64,000 nucleotides of DNA, taken from NCBI RefSeq assembly GCF_001039355.2, contig NW_019775835.1, forward strand, positions 291,025 through 355,024, written 5' to 3'. A program made the position numbers and the translations under genes. The notes beneath the pieces were generated by a model. It made no database searches, was not told the DNA's origin, and was given only the letters and a program-made list of their open reading frames with translations. Shown here piece after piece: positions 36,326 to 49,716 of the stretch (its first letter is position 1; each line of letters begins with the position of its first letter). The DNA comes from Lingula anatina (lineage: Eukaryota > Brachiopoda > Lingulata > Lingulida > Lingulidae).

Positions 36326-39300
36326 ACATTAATTGGAAATTGGGTTTTTGTTGCTTGGTTAATAAGATCATTAACCATAATATCAAATTCAGTTATGGTC
36401 GGTATAACAAGAGAGACTATGAAACAATCTACTAGCATCAAACATGTCTTTTGTCCTTATTATTGCCCATGTTGAAGAGTTTCAATATTGACAAGATGTA
36501 TTTTTACCAAGTACATGCTTTGCATCCACAAACCTGCATAATTAAGTCGATTACTGTACGTTGGCCTTATTTCAAAGATACTAGTGAATAAAATCGCGAC
36601 GGCTGTTGAATTTGGCTTTTTTTTAGACAAGCAAACAGACAGTGCGTACAGAGTAGGTAGGGCGATGGTCTTCGATTACACTTCCAAGGAGACAGAAGAC
36701 CTGAGGCGAAGTAAAAATAGCAAGGAGGATGCGGAGTTCTTTGTTTTTACATGTTCGAACGACATTTACATTTCTCGGTGGTAGGATTAAAACCTTGTTT
36801 GAGAGACAGAATTAAGTGGGAAATGGACTGTCTGGAATATTATACCCCTTTTAACCGAATCTGAAAAACAATTTGCTTTTCAATTATTAGACGCGATGAC
36901 CCTGAAATCTGACCTTGTTCACCGAGCGTTCGTTAAATGACTATTAGTAATAACACACTGTCACAGAAAAGAGCAGGACGCCATGAATTTTTGATGATCA
37001 GAACCGATGACTATAATACCCGGGTCCGCTGTTACTATATAATGGCGTATATTCTGGATTGTTATTCGCATTTTGTTTAATACAGGGGCCTGGCCACTGC
37101 TGTTGCACTTCTGGAACGGACATGGATATTTTAGCGGCTCCTAATCTCGCGGGAATGCGCTCTTCTGGTCAACGTGACAAAAAGCAAGCAATCGAACAGT
37201 AGGCTCGTGTTTCTGATTTATTTATATAGCCATTAGCCATGTCTGAAGGCACACACATATCTCTAGATGCACGTTCTTGAATTTACGCAATTAATTCCAA
37301 ACAATAAAATCCTTTACATCTTCGTCTGTCTGGCGGCACTGGGTGTCCAAATATAGCTTACCCCTACTGTTCGGCGCAATAAATGTTGTATTCAAATGAA
37401 AGGCTATATTCAAAATATTAGCAGAACTTCTTAAGCTTAACTCGTTAAGCAACTGTGACGTTTATACCCTACCGCGTCTGAAGAATGCAAAAATGCACAA
37501 ACGTGACCTTTTGTATTGGATAGGGGATTGGACAGTTTGATCTGGTAATTTATCCACTCGTTTTTTTAAATATCATTTTACTGACACTTGGATTTGTTTG
37601 TATTTTATTTTAAGAAAAGCCGCTTATGTGGGAGTTATAACTGGTTCCTTTATTGATGATTTGTTCAGCCCAGCAACGGTTTCGCTCAAACCGCTTAGTC
37701 AAAAGCTGAATTAAGCACACCGCTTGCTCATAAAAACTGACCACAGTGGCGGCTAAATCAACGCCGTTGAAATCCCGAACACAATAAAACCATAAAAACT
37801 ATACTGGTTTCCCTGTGTAAAGAAAGGCTGTATCTGGGCGGTCTGTTTTATGCACAATTTTACAAGATGCTTACAAGACCTTAGGTACACTGTACTTTTC
37901 GGATACCTTTTGGACAGGGTAGGAAACGAACACCCCTACTAACAATACACCAATCTCGGAGAAATTTCACATATCTTTTCTTTCAAGTGTATTAAAAAAT
38001 AAATTCGAAATGCTTTTATACGCAAACATTAAGCATCGATACGCTAATGCTTATAAAACTACAATTCTTACTAGGCAGTGGGCTGCATGTAACGCGGAAA
38101 AAAACATCGAGTATTTCATAGTGAGCTTTTTAAAGAGTTGATTACCACTTGAAATTCGACCCCATTAACTATATGTTCGCGTCCGCGTTACCTACGATGT
38201 TAATTGCGTTAATGAGCCACGCTAAAAATGTTAACAGTCTCAGATTACTAATCACACATCGCTACTACAGATTTTTTTTTCTTTTCATAATGCTAAGTCC
38301 CATGAAGCAGTTTAAGTTTCAAGGAGCCTGATGCAAAAAAAATAAAGAATACTAATTTCATTTCATCGGTTACATTTAATAGAAGTCTTCGCGTCACCCC
38401 TAGTGAATGTAATGATGTATGGTTTTTACCAGTGGAAGTTCAAAATGTGCACGAGAGAGAGAGAGAGAGAGAGAGAGAATTTTGCAGTGTCTTCCACAGC
38501 GTTAGTAGAGGAGAAACGTGAGGAGAAACCAATTGACTACATGCTTTTCAAATAATTGCCATCCCTTCAAATGAAATGTTTAGTGCAGTTTGGCAGAAGT
38601 TCTGAGAAAGCACTGATGACCTCTATTCTTAAACACATGTGCATCTGAGGTTTGTTTTTGCCAGTTTGCACTAATGATGAGACCTACTTCGTGCCCGCTG
38701 CAAATAACAGATGACCAAAATAAATCAAGTAATACAGATATGTAATTAATTGTCTTAGATTAACATCGTCAGTTATTAAGAGTATAAGGGCCGTCTAGTA
38801 TTTGTGTGAAAAATATGAATATTGCAGTCTTGAAAACGAGGTTCTTACGTGGATAAAACAAAACTTACGTCTGTCCTAACGAGCGGAGGTTGGAACCCTT
38901 TGGGTCGGTACGAGGCTCTCTGTGTTTTGTCCGTGTGGATGTCACCCAGGAACAGTTCCGTCTTCAGTCGTCGATGATGATGGCGCTGTTCAATGCGAAT
39001 AAGTTGCAATTCATGTATACTGAAGTACAAAACACTAGTACAATCTCGGTCTAGCACCACTATGCCGTCTCCGCCTTCCGAGCCGACTTCAACATAGTTG
39101 TAAATGTCGTAAGGGCTGTAGGAACGCCATCTTGATTTCACCAATTCCGGGCAGGTGCTGTTGATCATTCTTTCCAAAACCATGGTTTGCCTCTCTTCGT
39201 AAGGCGTCAGGGTCACTTGAGAGAGTTGATAATCGACTTCAGCCGCCCCTGGTATCGTCCACGAGTCCCTAATGTTTTCTAATTTCCCGCGCGAGACCAC

Positions 39301-40614
39301 GCTGTAGAGTGGGACGGAGCATGCTGGGTCGGCGTAGAAATACTGGTGAGCGGTGTAGCGGCTATCGTTCTGAAATTTGTAACTCCGCAGAAGAAATTCT
39401 GGTCCAGGTCGCACTTCGCATCTGAAAGATAATGATAATGATACAGGGTTAATAAATTGTATGACAAGTGTATATCAAAATTACTCGTGCATTAAAAAAG
39501 AAAAGAAATAAATAAATGAATAAATAAATAAATTAATTAATTAATAAATAATAACAGGAAGTCAGTTTGGAGCTCGATCCAACCCNATTCGTGGGATTCG
39601 TGGGATTCGTGGTCTGTGTGAAATAGGGGCATAACACAGCGGTGACCGGAGACATTTGGCCCGTCTTGTCAGTGCGCTGTAACGGGGAAACATACTACTG
39701 CATGTGTTTTCTGTGTTTTGAGTATGTGACGAGTTCTAAATGCGAACAAAAACAAGGGAAAACTTCGTTTAGCTGAATATTCTGTGATTACCAGAAAATT
39801 GATGCCGTATCCAGGTGTTTTCCTTCAAAGCAAAGCAGAAAATATTGCAACCCACCAAAAATGAAAACAAAAATTTTATCTTCGAAGAACATTGTGAATT
39901 AAAAAGCAAATGATCTTGAATACCGATGGCAAGCACAGTTTCCAGAATTCAAAATTGCTATATACGCCCTTTTGGTGAGTAAAATAGAATTTATAATATT
40001 TCTATCAGTTGTTTACAATTAATTGTGTAATACGAATCTCATACGAAAAGTTGTCATCCCTGTTCTCTGGACCTCGGGGCAAGACGACACCCAAATGTCA
40101 CCTGGCAGGCCTGTCGCATCACACTGAGGGTGGTTGACAGCGACTCGTCATCTTATACATTTGCCCACCCTTAGCCTGTCTGGAAACCTTACCCATTGTA
40201 TCTAGTTATATCAAGACTAGTGTTCTATTCATATTTAACACATGACTGGCTGACGTGAAAAAATGGATGACTCTGAATTTTTTATGTCCTTTTTTTATCT
40301 TAGACGGACAATTGGTCCATAGAAGACTTTCTTATAATCTTATATCTTGTGTTTACAGTTAACGGGATTTTGAAAAAAAGTGCAGATGAAAAGCTGCTTA
40401 ATGGTGATCCCAGACAGTTTATAAAGGTAGGCCTGTCTTCTGTCGTTGCGTATAAATTCATAATATTAAACGGGTAGTTCATTGGGAATTTTTTAGCTTA
40501 AATCTCTTTCTTTTCAAATAATTTGCGCTAAGTCTTCCAAATGTTAAGTAGTGACATCCTTACTGTTTATCAAATATTGCCTTTCAATGCGACACTATTG
40601 GCGCATAGGACAAA

Positions 40615-40653
<39 letters not shown>

Positions 40654-42751
40654 GAAAAAAATAGCGATGGGGTTGGGCCTCTTAACCCTCCGCGCTAAAC
40701 ACCTACCCATACGACCCCGACCCCTCCGGCACCCTCAGACTACACAGGACAATACTGGATGACATAGCCCTACAGAACCACATAGTCATATCGAGGGCAA
40801 ACCAGTCCCCCGAAACAATACACTCTTATAGGGCATTACGGGCCAATACAGTCTCACAAGGAAAGATACAGTCCTACAAGACAGTCGTCCAATATGGGAC
40901 AACATGGTCCTATAGGACAAAACAATTCAATACAACACAATGCAGCACAAAAAGGGCAACACAGAAGAAACAATAAGTGCAAAAAACCCTATCATCTGCA
41001 CATAATCATGGTTACAATAAAAATGAAATATAAATAATTTTAGTTTCAGTATCGTGTACCATTATGGTCATTTAGTGTCCTCTGAGAAAAATTGTCAATT
41101 AAATTCGCCATCGTCACTCACTGACTTGGAAAGTAATATACAGTGTAAGAGTTGTTCAGTTTTAAATACACGCATGGCATTCAGGATAAAAAAGTGGGAA
41201 ATCGGGCTCATTATCGCGCGTAGACTAGTAAATGAAGCGAGCTGATAGGTTCACCGGTTAAATAACCATGTACCAAGGCCGGTTCACATCACAAATCAGA
41301 ACGCTTTCTGTTACGTTCCATTCCTTTCCCCACTCCACCAGCCAGCTGCGACAAATGAACGGTCACAACGTGACCCGTGAATGAGTGAATGGATACCACA
41401 CGTAGGTGGACTTCCACTGGGCTGGTTACCGTCTGATCACAACAAATTATATGTGACATCCAAAGATGCCCAACATTTCTCGTTCTGGCGTCGCCCGTGT
41501 GAACACACCCAGTGAATTCGCTGATTACCTTGACACCCCGTATCACACAAAACCCAATCGTATTCGGGGATAATGCGGTTAGAAAAAGTCCTTGGCAATT
41601 TTGTAGCATGGAACTATTAGCGCGTGATCTCGAGGGGAGCATTAAGACTCGGCTCTCTGACGACTGTTACAGTAACACCCATTAATCACGCACTTGTTAA
41701 GCATCGATTCTGTCTCAGTATCCAGTCTCCCCCGCCCCTTGGTCTTTAACCGCGGCCCCGGAGTCCGCATTCGATAAAATCGTGGTGTTGTGAAAAGAAA
41801 AAGCTGGGCAAGCCGAGTGTCTACGAAGTGTGGGTAATGTTCGCCGGAGTGTGGACGTGTCACCTCGACTCAGCTGGCCACAGTGTCGTGCAGGAAGCCA
41901 CTTCAACAAATTGCATTAGATTTTAGCGTTTTGTTTTCACCTTGTACCATGTGTGAAGCTTTAGACGCAAACTATGGTAACATTCCTCGACGGGGCATGA
42001 AGTGATTTGAGCAAAGTACCCCCTTCCGTTCCCCTTGAAAACGTAAACTTTTTTAAAGACCTATTGCTGTTGAACATACCGGAGTTAAAAGCAAAATCAA
42101 CTTGTCGGAATTATTGCGGAAGTGGACGTCATCTGTTTCATAGAAATAGGACGGTAGAAATCTGGGAAATGACAGGTACTCCTGAAGTAGTATGTCTAGG
42201 AATGTGGCTGGGAGAGAAAATTCCTTGAAAATCAGGAAATCTCAATATCAGAACATTATACACAGCTTGTGAGTGTAAGACAAGGAAAGAAAAGAGCTTT
42301 TAATCTTATGAAATCACTGCGCTGCAATTTTTGTTTCTCACAACACAACTTGGCGCACTCAAAGAAAGGGTTTGTTCTTGGATGGCTTTGATATTCTCCT
42401 TTAAAAATTAATTAACGTCGTTTAATTACAGAAATGATAAATCAGAATCGGCATTTTCCCCACAGCTTGTAAAAGTCAGTGTCGCAAGTCCAATACCTTT
42501 GATCTCTACAACCTCTAATTCTTGCTGTGTTATTTCAAATCACAGTCAATTAATGCGACTTTTATATTTTCCACATCCCCGACTAAATATATCTATCATC
42601 TTGCGGTTATTGCTACTTTATAGTTATATATGATAACGACGCCAGTTTATCACCCAGGACTATAACTTCTATCGAAAATATTAGGGTGCCGTACAAAGAA
42701 CTACCCTCCATGACAGCGGTCAGTGTCGACTAGTAAGCACACACGCTCGCT

Positions 42752-42783
<32 letters not shown>

Positions 42784-43395
42784 CACACACACACGCAAAT
42801 AAAGAATTTTAGTGCCATGTTTATAATCCCCACTGATCTTTGGCACACAAACATACTATCAAATCACACATTTTCTTCATTAAACTCTTGGAAGAAATAG
42901 ACACACATACAATTGCATAATATGTGATATTGTACCATTATGTATCAAGGGTGATATTTAAGGAACACATGGAGGATACAGTGTGAACCAAACAGGAGGT
43001 GCAGTATTTCTGTGATTTTTCCGACTCATTTGGTACGTTTACCTTGTACGAAGGTGAATGAACCACGTCTTCATTGTACTTATCAACTTTGACATTTAAA
43101 TAAAGTCGCCTTTTAAAACAAGTGTTACCATAGAGATCGGAAATTAATTTGACCAGTGTAAGTTCCACAGAGTTGCAATTGCATAACATGTTAAATTAAA
43201 CAAAGCGACTCTGGCTTTCAGTCGCCATATCGCCAAACAAAACACACAATAAGTGATAATTATAAAACACAAGCTGAAACTTTTTCATACCGTTAGCTTA
43301 CGGCCAACTTAAACGTACATGTAGGCCTTTATCAGAATGATGTAAGCAGATATTGTTACTCACTGCCCACTAGCTGGTTTAGTGACCAGCATCCT

Positions 43396-43439
<44 letters not shown>

Positions 43440-46400
43440 AGGTTGCTCGACCCTCCCCTACCCCGTCTTTATGCATGGGACTAGGGAAAATATTTCAGCT
43501 TGTGTTTTATAATTATATCATATATGGTCCAACTACCAAGCTAATGACCATTTTTTGCTCGAAACACACAATACATTTGTTGTCCTCAAAATGTAGTTTT
43601 GGCGTGTCATAACTGTTTTCTTCATCCACAAAGGGGTAATAATATTGTCAACGAATATAACTTTGGAACAGTCCTGAAAAATCCCAAGCGAATACCCGAG
43701 TGCTTGAGGTGGGAAACGGTTGAATGAGTCTGTCAGAGTGACTTACAACCGCCATACCTCGTAATAAACCGCTGAATCCTTTGAAAACGTCAGAAGAATC
43801 TCATTTACGTTTCTTATTGACAGAGTCGTCATCCTAAATTACGTGTCTGTGGTAGTAATCAAACGGTCGAATGCTCTGGTTACGCAAAATATTTTATTGG
43901 AGATGAATGAGGTGACTGGTTATGACTGAAAATCGTTACGGACGGTCGCATGGCTTATCCCTTATCTGCCTTGGAGTAGAATCGGAGATTGGGAAAACGT
44001 GGTGATATAATTCAGATGGCTTATACGTATATGAGTCACGGTTATTGTCCTTTCGTCGGACTTATGAACTTATTGTGGGACCTTGTACACTCCTCTCCTC
44101 TCCACTTTCTCCTTTTTCTCTTTCATTCTCTCTTGCACAAATCGCATCTCAGCACCACCAACAAAATAATCTACAGAGTACATTTTCAGAATATTCTGGG
44201 CCTCCTTCTATCGGGCAGTATTACGCGTGAATGTTACTGGCAGGTTTAACATGGAATGCAACGCGTTTTTAATAGACCCGTGCAATCGTCCTTGTCGATC
44301 ACACTCGTTATCGAGGACATTTTTACTTTCACCTTAAAGCATAAGGTCGCATGCAGAATACATCTGAAAATGTGTAGACACCGTTTCCTTTCCCGTGGCC
44401 CAAGACACAATCCATTCAGTCCTCACTGGTTTTTTCAAAAGGGAACTACTTTCGAATCAAGCGTGTATTATTTCCCCCCTGTCACTAGTTGGATGAAAGA
44501 TTTCAAACGGAGAGCGTAACATTGACGTTTTTTTGTAAAATTCTTCTCATAACGCTAGACTGGTTAACTCTCTTGATGTTCGTGCCCGTTCTTTTCATTC
44601 CACACTTTCCACCGAAACGACTTTATGCTAATGGTGCTAGATTACACTGACGTCACAGACAGGCACTTTCTGGCGCTGACGTCACAAATCAGCTCGCTCT
44701 TGCGATATCCTCTATCATTGCGACAGTTAGTGAGAATGATTGTCTAGTGTTTCTTTAGCTCGCTATTACGCAGTTTTATTTCACCAAAACTTTGTGTGAA
44801 CAGATAATTTATCTCAAATACCTTAAGTCTTTTTAAATAGTAGTCTGTAAACGTATTAGATTGCCAGAAAAAAGGATAATTCAAGCACGACGGGCTATCT
44901 CCAATTAAAAGTTGCTTTAGTCGTCCTTGACGACCAGTCGTAAAGAGGGCAGGCGAGCGCAATAGATCTGTTGTACATCGATCTAAATCAAGCAACAAAT
45001 ACGAAAGTCAGTGTTGGGGGTTGAAAAAAGGGCGTTTTCGATTACGTGTTTCCGTGGCGAACACATTACCGTGAGCAATAAACTCAGTGAAGTCTTTGGG
45101 TGACCTGAACTTAGTTCTCTGCCAGGTGCTCTACAAAATCTGAGTCAACTGTATTGAAAATCAGAATGGAGCAGGTGTGTGAATTAAGGAATATAATGCC
45201 GTAATACTTCGAGCTAATTCCTCGTATCTTCTCTGCTAGTTTAACAGAACATGATTAGATTAGCTATTTCCACTGGCAAACGAACAATGGCCACTTTTAG
45301 GGAGATCGCCATGTTTGATTTATAATTTACAAGCGGCGGGCCGGCGTAATGATAGCCCGGCTTATTACGTCATAATACACTGATTAAATCCGAAATTCGA
45401 ATCCCAATCGGGAAGCCACTCATAAAATGTTGCTCTTTACTTCAAGGGTGGAATGTTTGTGCCATTAAAACTCGCATCCCGCTGTGAAAACCTGCGGCAA
45501 TTAGCCCCGGAGTGCTTCAGGATATGAATTGCCTTTGGACTCGGAATATAGCCCCGTTGCGAGTTTGGCATTAATTTGCTGGGGGCCAATGAAAGGTTCA
45601 GCAGCTAAGATTATTGAGTGTTAATGATGCTGGGAATTAACATCGTTACAAATTTTCTCCGCTGCTGAATCGGAAAGTAGTGGACTTGGCTTAAAACGTC
45701 TTCCAAAGAATAGGCCTGAAATCTAAATCTATTTTATTATTTATCGCCGTCAATCCCATATTGCATTTGCACAATATTGTTAGCGTACTTTAAGATACAT
45801 ATAATGTCTATACGTGTATTACTTATTTATGATTTTTGAAGCACAAAATGTGTATTGCATTTTGACTATAGAATACCATAATTAATTATTTTTCTTCAGC
45901 CCGTTGGAAAAGTAGGAGTAAATCGGTAGAATTAGACGGTGAACTCGGGGCGGTTGTCCTTAATATCCCGTTTGTCAAGTTAGAAAAACAACTAGAGAAA
46001 CAAATCGTGCGGAGTAACACCTCTTCTTTGTAGATACTGAAGTATAACACCAAGTACTGACATTTACTGAAATTCGTTCATTAAGTAAAAAAAAAATTAT
46101 GACAAATTGCCAAGAAGCGATACCGAAAATCCCGTCGACATTTCGCCCAAAGAGACTGCTCGTCTGATACGTATTAATTTATCTGTAGTCCTGCGTGTCT
46201 TCAAATGGCGTGTCACGTCCTTGTTTTTTTAAGAAAAACAAGGTTTCTTCCCTGACATAAGAATAATATTTCTGTGAAGAAAAAATACAAGGAATTTTGG
46301 CATGTTGCCGTGCACTTGTCCTAAGCAATTTGAGTAAAATATTGACTTAAAAACATATATTCGTAGGGCTTCTCTAAGTTAAGAGCTGGAAAAATTAATG

Positions 46401-47403
46401 AAAAGAGGTACAGGAAATATTGTCAAAGAGGCCAAGATATTTTTATCGTCGCACAAATTTCACGAACTTTTGCTTAAACTGACAAATTGACTTAGCCCAT
46501 GCTAGTCTAACAACGTTAAGCACCAGTGAATGGAGGCTCTTCACGCATTATTAACTTTTCAAAGCGAATTTCCTCTTTGGTTTGAGGATCTCTTCGGTGA
46601 AACGGCACTAATAGGTTAGCAATTAGTAATCTATTTATCAAATAAACGACTTTGCGTAGTTCCAGGGTTAAGCAAGTGTGTGCTGGTATGTAAATATGCA
46701 TGCATGCACGGACGCGTGGACGCAAGTATGTATGAATACGTGTCCGTTCGTGGGTGTGGGCCCGTGTGTATGCACGCGCTCTAACTCACGCGCTCTAACT
46801 CTGTGCATATACTTGCTAATGAACCTAGCGTCCAGGGTGAAATGCCTTCGTACGGCGTGCAGTCCCCCGTTGGACGAACATTTCAGATTTGTTGCTAAAT
46901 CTTTTATTCTTTTTTATTATTTTATTTTATTTTTTTTTTCAAATCCGTGAACTGAAATCTGGTAGGGAACAAGGACAGAGCGAGGAGAGCAATTTGGAGA
47001 CAGGTGTTTCTCCGCAATTGGAAGGCGCTATATGGACACTTTTAGTACACGGTACTTCAAGCGTATCCTGGCACTTACGTTACCAGTTAAAAGAAGGGTT
47101 CTCTTCCATGAATAACATTCCGTATCGCTTTTAAACATGTTTGCCATGTACTTTCCACATAACCCTGGTTATCACATTTAGTTATCCACTTCTCGCCATG
47201 TTTACGTGTCTAATGGAATTCCAAAGTTGGGTCAGACACTTGGGGTGAGCAATAATTATAAGTGAACTGGAGAAGCCAACTAAAACAAACATACATACTG
47301 TTGCAAGAAATTTCGTAGTTTCAAAGGTCGTTCTGAAGACACCTGCGTCTGATTTTAACCTGAGTGTATACTTGTCTTGTGCAGCCTGCATGTGCCCTTG
47401 TAC

Positions 47404-47476
<73 letters not shown>

Positions 47477-47715
47477 AGAGAGAGTTTAAAGAAAAAGCGG
47501 AATCGCAAGAGTATCAAATACCAAAGCCAACAGCACAAGGACACACGTCAAGTGTTTGTGTTTATTCTCTCACCTCTCAGACACCCACTGCCCGGTGATT
47601 TTGTTCAGGGACTGGACAACCACGCGTTCCCGGCTAGCGTGTTCCGCCAGACTGCGACAAGTGCTCGTGACGTGCTTGACTTGGGTGCCAGACGAACTCC
47701 CTTGCACCAAGACTA
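35358..47715 (-). CDS. APCDD1: APCDD1, Wnt-pathway antagonist (5' end missing)
   Basis: APCDD1 is a secretory-pathway membrane glycoprotein that binds Wnt and LRP and damps beta-catenin signalling. Three exons join with matching phases: 47715-47574, 39421-38869 and 36098-35358, giving 477 residues without the signal peptide. The first APCDDC domain spans the first two exons: ITGQWVSE, split codon, then RCEVRPGPEFLLRSYKF, ELQLIRIEQ and ELFLGDIHTD. The second, in the last exon, repeats the plan: GDWISTRCETRPNSIFVKR, CGIPGKWETGAFQDV, EYEILKLE and LYLGQRPSDG. The C terminus ends in a hydrophobic stretch (CAILALILSF) and SR, as in vertebrate APCDD1 with its C-terminal anchor. The exon at 47715 starts two bases into a codon, so a signal-peptide exon lies upstream, possibly in the badly assembled 48-62 kb or beyond the window. 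Introns are 2.8 and 8.2 kb. Confidence 0.95.
36284..36326. repeat. (AAAT)n microsatellite
   Basis: About 11 units, in the 2.8 kb APCDD1 intron close to the last exon. Confidence 0.95.
38869..39421 (-). CDS. APCDD1: APCDD1 exon for most of the first APCDDC domain
   Basis: Acceptor CTTTCAG before 39421, donor GAC/GTAAGT at 38869. 553 bases: one base completing an Arg codon, then 184 codons from CEVRPGPEF to PPLVRTD. The conserved blocks SWTIPGAAEVDYQL, NSTCPEL, HELQLIRIEQRH and LFLGDIHTDKTQR match APCDD1 in order. Confidence 0.93.
40617..40650. repeat. (GT)n microsatellite
   Basis: About 17 GT units in the large APCDD1 intron. Confidence 0.95.
40730..40970. repeat. Degenerate minisatellite with a period near 18-20 bp
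   Basis: Successive blocks such as ATACAGTCTCACAAGG, ATACAGTCCTACAAGACA, ATGGTCCTATAGGACA and CAATACAACACAATGC repeat a loose CAATACAGTCCTACAGGACA-type unit. Heavily diverged. Confidence 0.5.
42749..42795. repeat. (CA)n microsatellite
   Basis: Interrupted CA tract in the large APCDD1 intron. Confidence 0.9.
43399..43436. repeat. (TA)n microsatellite
   Basis: About 19 TA units. Confidence 0.95.
44646..44687. promoter_or_regulatory. Two perfect CRE palindromes 29 bp apart
   Basis: TGACGTCA at 44648-44655 and again at 44677-44684, each inside the same 11-mer CTGACGTCACA. This is the full consensus for CREB/ATF dimers. The pair is intronic in APCDD1; its target gene is unknown. Confidence 0.5.
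45350..45690. promoter_or_regulatory. Candidate enhancer rich in homeodomain cores
   Basis: Dense TAAT/ATTA cores (GCAATTAG, CATTAATTTGC, GTTAATGATG, GGAATTAAC) with CTTTGG and CAGCAGCTAAG, a base composition less AT-biased than its surroundings and no simple repeat. The appearance is that of a conserved non-coding element in the APCDD1 intron. This is inference only. Confidence 0.3.
47409..47483. repeat. Compound (TC)n-(CA)n-(GA)n microsatellite
   Basis: Same CT/CA/GA order as the tract at 15.2 kb. It lies about 90 bp downstream (in the direction of transcription) of the short APCDD1 exon. Confidence 0.95.
47574..47715 (-). CDS. APCDD1: Short APCDD1 exon, N-terminal part of the mature protein
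   Basis: 142 bases between acceptor TTCTTGTTTCAG and donor GAGAG/GTGAGA. It encodes 46 codons plus split codons at both ends. The C-terminal part, STCRSLAEHA then KITGQWVSE, aligns with the start of the first APCDDC domain, and AG joined to the A at 39421 makes the Arg before CEVRPGP. It has no ATG-initiated ORF on this strand; it was found by extending the APCDDC domain upstream. Confidence 0.88.
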
Positions 47716-48239
47716 CTGAAACAAGAAAATATTATTCACTAGGAAATTTCATGTTGAAATTCAAAGTAATATAATACAGTCACTGACTTACCAAGCGTTG
47801 ATGACTATCGAATAATGAAAATGAATAAATAAAACTATTGTTTCCAAACTTCTATAACTGTATGTTGAACTAGTGAAAGAGTAAAACTGACAAAACAAAT
47901 TGTGCGGAATGCAAGTAGATATATTGTAGAAACAACACAATCATGAAATAATTTTTCTTGTAACCTTCTTATTCCTGACGTACCAGTCCGCTTAATCGTT
48001 TTAGAAAGGGGTGATTTATGAAAATAGTATTTTCTCAAGTGTGTTTCATCAAAGCTGATGACATGTCTAGCTGGTAATTGATTTTGCAATTATTATCAAA
48101 ATATGATCACGTTTGAAGAGAGAAGCGCTCGACCATATGTCTTCTTATTCTTATATTGGGCTCGTGATTAATGAATGGAGCGATGCACAGAAGGTGATCT
48201 CTCTCTCTCTCTCTCTCTCTCTTTAAACAAAATGTATTA
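47716..48239. other. Flank upstream of the APCDD1 exon
   Basis: AT-rich, with a (CT)n tract at about 48199-48222 just before the first duplicated segment. The signal-peptide exon of APCDD1 was not recognised here. Confidence 0.4.
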
Positions 48240-49679
48240 CACGTTACATATGATTTGCATGCAGTACCCATACAGTCCACTGGGAGAATACTGCAAACCC
48301 TATATCTCTGCTGGCAGTTGAAGCTTATAACGATTTTCAGTCGGTTGGATAGAAATGCATCGTTGCCAAAACGTAAAATTTTCCTAGTGCACTACAAAGC
48401 TGAGAAAGAGACTTCGCATCCTTGTTAACCCCGAAAAACTATTTTTTCGAGCTCTCATCGATTGTTGGCAGGGAAACCAAGCAATAAAGTACTCGCAATT
48501 ACAACCACTTGAACAGAGCAATCAGAGAAACCGGGGAAATAATTCGTTAGACCCTCCCATGCTTTGAGTTACTTTCGTCCTTTTCAGGGCCACTTGGTCC
48601 CCTCGTCTATGCCCAGGAATAGGGTTTCTAGGCAAACTCGAATACATGTATTTCCTCCCCATTTGACTCAATTTGGTCGGATAACAAGACTCTAATTGCT
48701 GTATACAAATCAGAATCGACACAAATAACAAGGCATGTGTTTGATTAGCAGGCTCCACGATACATACAGTACAGCCGTCGTCTTATTAGCACCGGTAGAA
48801 TACGATGTTACCCGCAAGAACTTGAGTGATACAAAATTCAATTAGTAGGCGCGCATCTCTTCTTTCAATTCACTAACATTTGCGGATGGAGCTCAAGGGG
48901 TGGTCCCCCCGACCGAAAAGAAAAGATTGCTTTAATGATGTTTGAATACAGGTACATGAAAATTCCGGCAGCCTGGTTCTAGCTGTTTTTTTTTTCACAG
49001 ACCGCCATGTGTTGAAGTTAACTGTGCCTCTCAAGCTATTCGTACATAGCTGTCTTGCCATACGTCTGTTATTCTGGGTACTTTCAGGAATTGAACTCCA
49101 CGTTTTGTTAGAAAATCGGGTATTCTGGAGAAGCTATTTTTTCTGGCAAACATTACACACACACACGCGCGCGCACAAAAACATATAAAGAGAGAGACAG
49201 AGATACTCAAGTTTTACAAAAGGCCATATTCGACCAAAAGAAAACCCTTTGCAAACGCTTCAACATGTAAATTGTCAGATGTTAATATGTTGGCAAATTA
49301 TTGTCCTGGTAACATGAATAAATTCGTTCACTGAATCACAGGAACACGACATCTCGGCGCTGCTAATTCCGAGCACCACAATCAAACATGTTTACCATGA
49401 GCTTATTAGCAATCTCCTATCATTTGATACGAAGCGATTATTTGATACGTGCGGATTTCGAGCTGCTGTGTTCATGTATGTTTAATTTGCAGCAGCAGAT
49501 CTGTTTTACATGCAAGATTTGGAAGGGAGTTCCCTGCTTTCAGAGAAACGTTATCTACCATAAATATTTACTGGGACAGAACTTCGAATGTCGGATAACA
49601 ATTGTATCAAATAGCGTTATCAAAATGCAATAGTATCATTCATGTTGTATTATAGGGGTTTGATGTTTTAGTTTAAATC

Positions 49680-49716
<37 letters not shown>

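Larger units (their letters stand above)
39421..47573 (-). other. Large APCDD1 intron
   Basis: 8.15 kb between the exon at 47574 and the exon ending 39421. It contains microsatellites, a degenerate minisatellite (about 40730-40970), two CRE palindromes (44648 and 44677) and a homeodomain-core-rich block (about 45350-45690). No other gene was supported. A single N lies near 39586. Confidence 0.6.

Noticed and set aside
43989-44249. + strand ORFs including a Gln/Asn-rich HHQQNN stretch
   Set aside because: Pyrimidine-rich sequence open in two frames, no domain and no clear exon borders; chance is more likely.
48522-48758. Hydrophobic N-terminal ORF considered as the APCDD1 signal-peptide exon (also at 50283-50519)
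   Set aside because: It starts with GTG, has no in-frame ATG before the hydrophobic stretch and no donor in the required phase.
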